Positions 5,369-8,657 of a stretch of DNA of 8,657 bases are shown piece after piece. The position numbers were made by a program, and so were the translations under genes. Numbering within the stretch: position 1 is the first letter of the stretch; each line of letters begins with the position of its first letter. Location: assembly GCA_027450105.1 (NCBI GenBank), contig DAIDKJ010000048.1, forward strand, positions 1 to 8,657, in the 5' to 3' direction. Source of the stretch: Ferrovum sp. GTDB lineage: Bacteria; Pseudomonadota; Gammaproteobacteria; Burkholderiales; Ferrovaceae. A model generated the notes under the pieces. That model made no database searches. It saw only the letters and a list, made by a program, of their open reading frames with translations, and was not told the DNA's origin.

Positions 5369-7312
5369 TCAGCAGGCCCATTGAAACAGTACCTCTCGCA
5401 ACTGTGTCTCGTTTCCTTGTTCCAGAGATTGAATCAGCTGGCTCAAGGCCTGATCGAGTTGTTCCGGGGACACTCCGGGCTCCTGGGCAGAATAAATTTT
5501 TGGATGGGCGGTTGCAACCCCATCGCCAGCGGAAATCAACAGCTCTTCGCTGAGTTTTTCGCCAGGGCGCAACCCGGTATAGACAATCTCGATGGACTGC
5601 TGTGTTTCTTCCCCGGCCCCGCGTACCGTGTAGCCTGCCATATGAATCAAGTTACGCGCCATCTGCGCAATACAAACCGGTTCTCCCATGTCCAGCAAAA
5701 AAATCTCCCCTCCCTGGGCCATGCTTCCCGCCTGAATGACCAACTCCACCGCCTCGTGAATGGACATGAAATAGCGTGTAACCTGAGGGTGAGTCACCGT
5801 CACGGGTCCGCCTTTGGCAATCTGTTCCCGAAACAAGGGGATGACCGAACCGCTGGACCCCAACACATTCCCAAAGCGTACCGCACAAAAGCGCATGGAG
5901 CGTTCCGGCCCTTCAGGCAGAACCTTCTGCGCAGAGCCGGCAAGATTTTCTGATCGGGGCCATTCATGGGACTTGGGCGTATCGCTCTGTTCCTGTGATG
6001 TCTGCACAATCAATTCGGCCCAGCGTTTGGTGGCGCCCATAACGCTAGTAGGACGCACTGCCTTGTCAGTAGAGATCAGTACAAAGGTTTCAACCTGAGC
6101 GCGCCGGGCCTCCTGAACCAGGCACAGGGTGCCCAAAATATTGTTGCGCACACCTTCCTGAACATTGGCTTCCACCAGTGGCACATGCTTGTGGGCCGCG
6201 GCGTGATATACCGTCTGGATATTCCGGGCAGCAAAGAGTCGCTGCAGCAAGTTCCGGTTTTCCACAGAGCCCAGACAAGGAACGATTTCGGCTTGCGTCA
6301 AGGAACGCAGTTGACGGTCGATTTGATACAGGGCCGGCTCGGAAGAGTCTACCAATACCAGGCAACGGGGGTTGAGAAGAGCCACCTGATAGCAGATTTC
6401 GTTACCTATGGAGCCCCCCGCTCCAGTAACCAGGACGACTTTTCCCGTAATGCACTGGCGCAGCAAGCCAGCGTCTGGCACAACGAGCTCACGTCCCAGC
6501 AGGTCTCCCAAATCCACCTCACGGACTTGGTTGATCAAGTGCGTGCCATTGGCCAAATCGGCCAACGCCGGCAAAACCCGTACCCGAATTGGAAAGTTTT
6601 CCAAAAAGCCCACCACCTCTCGCCGCCGCTGCGCTGAAATGGCAGGAAGCGCCACGATCACATCGCGAATATCAAAACGCGTCATCAAGACCGGCAAATG
6701 ATCTGGAGCGTAAACGCGCAACCCTCCCACATCCTTGCCCTGCAGCGACTTCTGATCATCCAGAAACCCGGCTGGAAAAAAGTCGCGCCCCTGCCGCAAG
6801 GCCCGCGCCAGTTGCCAACCTGCATCGCCCGCCCCATAAATGAGAATCTGCCGTCCCGAAAATCGCTCCCGCAAAGGCATCCAGATCAGCGCGCGTGCCA
6901 CGAATCGATAACCGCCCACCAACACCAACCCAAGTAGCCCGTAGAGCAATGGTACCGAACGCGGCACTCCTTCCAATCCAGTCATCTGGGTCATGAATGC
7001 CAGCGCGGCCCAGAGTAAAGTGGCCAGAGTCATGCTTTGTACCACCGTCCAAAGCGCCCGTTCTCCCAAATAACGGATGACCGAGCGATACAAGCCCATC
7101 CGGATGAAAATGGGCAAGGCCAGCAGTGGCGCAGCCAGCATGAGCGCCATCTGCCCCGGATTGGGGACGAAGCCCTGACCCAAACGGAGGGCAAATGCCG
7201 CCCACACCGCAAACATCAGCAGCAGCGTATCCCCCAGCACCATACCGATTCGTTTGAGGGGTCGCGGCAGAATGGCAAGGATGCGCAGCAAGAACTGCGA
7301 TAATTGGCTCAT
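5369..7312 (-). CDS. Membrane-bound UDP-sugar 4,6-dehydratase, WbpM/FlaA1/CapD family
   Basis: A 647-residue enzyme expected to convert UDP-GlcNAc (or a related UDP sugar) to a 4-keto-6-deoxy sugar at the inner face of the membrane. Residues about 22-138 hold four membrane segments. A first nucleotide-binding domain follows, with YGAGDAG (159-165). The catalytic SDR domain opens with VTGAGGSIG (295-303), then YHAAAHKHVPLVEAN (369-383), and STDKAVRPTSVMGATKR (414-430), where the usual SDR tyrosine is methionine, M425, as is normal for this family. RFGNVLGSSGSV (479-490) and GLRPGEK (580-586) complete the set. About 35 residues (438-472) between the active site and RFGNVLG look like an extra loop. 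The ATG at 7310-7312 has no clear RBS, so coupling to the upstream gene (37 bases away) is possible. It is paired with a WbpL-like transferase downstream, as in Pseudomonas O-antigen loci. Confidence 0.93.
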   Translation of the reverse strand: MSQLSQFLLRILAILPRPLKRIGMVLGDTLLLMFAVWAAFALRLGQGFVPNPGQMALMLAAPLLALPIFIRMGLYRSVIRYLGERALWTVVQSMTLATLLWAALAFMTQMTGLEGVPRSVPLLYGLLGLVLVGGYRFVARALIWMPLRERFSGRQILIYGAGDAGWQLARALRQGRDFFPAGFLDDQKSLQGKDVGGLRVYAPDHLPVLMTRFDIRDVIVALPAISAQRRREVVGFLENFPIRVRVLPALADLANGTHLINQVREVDLGDLLGRELVVPDAGLLRQCITGKVVLVTGAGGSIGNEICYQVALLNPRCLVLVDSSEPALYQIDRQLRSLTQAEIVPCLGSVENRNLLQRLFAARNIQTVYHAAAHKHVPLVEANVQEGVRNNILGTLCLVQEARRAQVETFVLISTDKAVRPTSVMGATKRWAELIVQTSQEQSDTPKSHEWPRSENLAGSAQKVLPEGPERSMRFCAVRFGNVLGSSGSVIPLFREQIAKGGPVTVTHPQVTRYFMSIHEAVELVIQAGSMAQGGEIFLLDMGEPVCIAQMARNLIHMAGYTVRGAGEETQQSIEIVYTGLRPGEKLSEELLISAGDGVATAHPKIYSAQEPGVSPEQLDQALSQLIQSLEQGNETQLREVLFQWAC

Positions 7313-7349
7313 GGGTCAACGCAATGGGAGTACCCGCAGGACGCAGACA

Positions 7350-8255
7350 TCAGTCCCCAGGAAGGTCAAAGGGTTGAAGATCGAATGGGCGGGGCTGAAA
7401 AGAGAGATCGCGGGAAATCGGGGTGCCATCAAAGACCAAATCGCGCTCCATGCGTTGAGCCATACCCACATGCCAATGCCGATAGGCAGGGAAAAAATGC
7501 ATCAGGCGCAGTACCCATACAAACCACCGCAAGGGGATGGAAAAAATTCGCGGTTTACGCCCCCGTGCTCGAAAGATCCGCTCCACCATGGTGCGATAGG
7601 TGAGGCGCTCACCACCGGTCACATTATAAATCCGTCCGGAAAAGGCTGTCGACTCCAGGGCACGTTGACAGGCCAGTGCTACATCGGCTGCGTGTACCGG
7701 TTGGCGTAAACCCTGTCCCTGTCCCAGCAATACAAAAAAACCGAAGCGCCGGATCAAGCGGTCGATTTCGCTCACATTATGGTCTCGCCCAGCCCCGTAA
7801 ATGAGCGTGGGACGCAACACAATCCATTCCACCCCCAGTGATTCAGCCCATTGCCGCAGGGCCTGCTCACCACTTTGCAGTTGCTGCACCACTCTCTGAT
7901 CGGAGTCCTGGGAAGAATGCTGTTTGCTTTCGATGCTGGTGGAAGAAAGCGCCACCACCCGACGCACGCCATGCCGCTGGGCAATCTCGAAATAATCAGG
8001 GAAAACCCACACTGGCGCCAAACAGATCCAATGGGGCACGACGGGAGGAAGCTTGCTTCCAGCCCCGGCGCGGGACCAGACAATGACCTGCCAACCGCTT
8101 TGTTGCAGCGCTGGAATCAGGTAGGGTCCCACCAGGCTGCTGGCCCCCAATACCGCCACCACGCGCGGCAGAACCATGTTTGCCGCAGGCTTCTGTGCGC
8201 TCTCCCTGGCAGCAGGATCCAGGTTGGCAGGATTCATTCCGTGGGGCTCATGCAT
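7350..8255 (-). CDS. NAD(P)-binding SDR / epimerase-like protein, atypical
   Basis: A 301-residue Rossmann-fold protein of the extended/atypical SDR superfamily. The dinucleotide loop GASSLVG lies at 37-43, LSSTS at 103-107, and the sugar-epimerase-like RPTLIYGAGRD at 148-158; QPVHAADVA (185-193) and YNVTGGE (210-216) are further family landmarks. The spacing from GASSLVG to LSSTS is only about 66 residues, shorter than in typical sugar epimerases, and where YxxxK should stand the sequence reads V122..L126. Its place between a glycosyltransferase and a WbpM-like dehydratase suggests the 4-reductase or epimerase job held by WbpV/WreQ-type proteins, but the missing pair argues against a standard mechanism. 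The annotated ATG overlaps the upstream gene by 8 bases; M7 and M27 are alternative starts, and a 27-residue polar leader before the fold looks unnecessary. Confidence 0.75.
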   Translation of the reverse strand: MHEPHGMNPANLDPAARESAQKPAANMVLPRVVAVLGASSLVGPYLIPALQQSGWQVIVWSRAGAGSKLPPVVPHWICLAPVWVFPDYFEIAQRHGVRRVVALSSTSIESKQHSSQDSDQRVVQQLQSGEQALRQWAESLGVEWIVLRPTLIYGAGRDHNVSEIDRLIRRFGFFVLLGQGQGLRQPVHAADVALACQRALESTAFSGRIYNVTGGERLTYRTMVERIFRARGRKPRIFSIPLRWFVWVLRLMHFFPAYRHWHVGMAQRMERDLVFDGTPISRDLSFQPRPFDLQPFDLPGD

Positions 8256-8657
8256 CGTGACGCGGGCTTCGGAATAAAAGAGCCCTCGGCAAGCGCAGCC
8301 ATTCCAGAAGCACGAGGGCTACAAATCGTCCCCAGACACCCACTGTCACCAACCCCATCAAGGGGCCGGGATAATCCTGGCGAAAGAATTTTCGGTAAAA
8401 GCGGATCATGCCCCGATGCTTATGCCACTGCACAAAGACGGGTCGAGACCGGCTACAGGTTCCCTGATAGTGCACGACCGGCGCATCGGGAACAAACAGG
8501 ATCTGCCAGTGGCACTGACCAAAACGGGCACACCAGTCCAGATCTTCACAATGCAGAAAATATTCTTCATCCCACAAGCCCACTTGGTCCATGGCCTCCC
8601 GACGCACCAGCATACAGGCCCCAGAAATGGCCTCTACAGGGATGGGTTGCAGTGGTC
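8248..8657 (-). CDS. Family-2 glycosyltransferase, C-terminal part, cut by window edge
   Basis: The frame is open to the right edge and gives the last 135 residues. It shows the GT2 acceptor-side signature of WbbL/rhamnosyltransferase-like enzymes: a VEAISGACMLVRREAM block, then VGLWDEEYFLHCEDLDWCAR with the conserved acidic ED.D group, a VVHYQG turn, and a basic-hydrophobic C-terminus (LMGLVTVGVWGRFVALVLL) that may sit at the membrane. It should transfer a sugar from an activated nucleotide donor to the growing lipid-linked glycan at the cytoplasmic face. Its stop codon overlaps the start of the SDR-like gene by 8 bases, so the two are probably co-transcribed and translationally coupled. The N-terminal donor-binding half lies outside the window, so the sugar specificity is unknown. 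Confidence 0.88.
   Translation of the reverse strand, partial: PLQPIPVEAISGACMLVRREAMDQVGLWDEEYFLHCEDLDWCARFGQCHWQILFVPDAPVVHYQGTCSRSRPVFVQWHKHRGMIRFYRKFFRQDYPGPLMGLVTVGVWGRFVALVLLEWLRLPRALLFRSPRHDA

Noticed and set aside
4777..5553. Plus-strand 258-codon ORF rich in Gln, Pro and His
   Set aside because: Its composition is what results from reading GC-rich membrane-protein DNA in reverse; the minus-strand WbpL- and WbpM-like genes have all expected motifs.
1..8657. Mobile elements, CRISPR arrays, tRNA or rRNA genes
   Set aside because: I saw no transposase or integrase motifs, no terminal inverted repeats, no regularly spaced repeats and no tRNA-like arms.

Overview
The window looks like chromosomal DNA from a proteobacterium. 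The protein families are gamma/beta-proteobacterial in style, there is a textbook FNR-type box, and GC is moderately high in genes with AT-rich gaps between them. I cannot name the genus. Acidithiobacillus-like or similar environmental lineages are possible, but this is only a guess.

Left part (1-2516), anaerobic metabolism and regulation. The 5' end of a pyruvate formate-lyase gene (pflB, minus strand) runs off the left edge. It is divergent from a GcvA-like LysR regulator gene (plus strand). The 442-base gap between them is AT-rich. It holds a strong hairpin-plus-T-tract terminator, two very short ORFs behind a Shine-Dalgarno-like run, two inverted repeats, and a plausible lysR promoter overlapped by one of the repeats. 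After lysR comes a perfect TTGAT-N4-ATCAA FNR/ANR box, then a gene for a small histidine-rich inner-membrane protein I cannot assign. The area therefore reads as genes tuned to oxygen limitation.

Right part (2526-8657), surface polysaccharide synthesis, all on the minus strand. In order of transcription, right to left: the end of a family-2 glycosyltransferase gene; an atypical NAD(P)-binding SDR/epimerase-like protein overlapping it by 8 bases; a WbpM/FlaA1-type membrane nucleotide-sugar 4,6-dehydratase; and a WecA/WbpL-type undecaprenyl-phosphate sugar-1-phosphate transferase. After a 274-base gap comes a bifunctional mannose-1-phosphate guanylyltransferase/phosphomannose isomerase (ManC/AlgA type). 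Together they suggest O-antigen, exopolysaccharide or capsule assembly: the dehydratase prepares a 6-deoxy-4-keto amino sugar, the WbpL-like enzyme loads the first sugar on the lipid carrier, glycosyltransferases extend it, and ManC supplies GDP-mannose.

The small membrane gene and manC converge with only 9 bases between their stop codons. I saw no tRNA, rRNA, CRISPR array or insertion sequence. No clearly new multi-gene system is evident. The most unusual items are the FNR-linked small membrane protein, the possible attenuator between pflB and lysR, the SDR-like protein lacking the usual Tyr/Lys catalytic pair, and an extra loop in the WbpM-like dehydratase.
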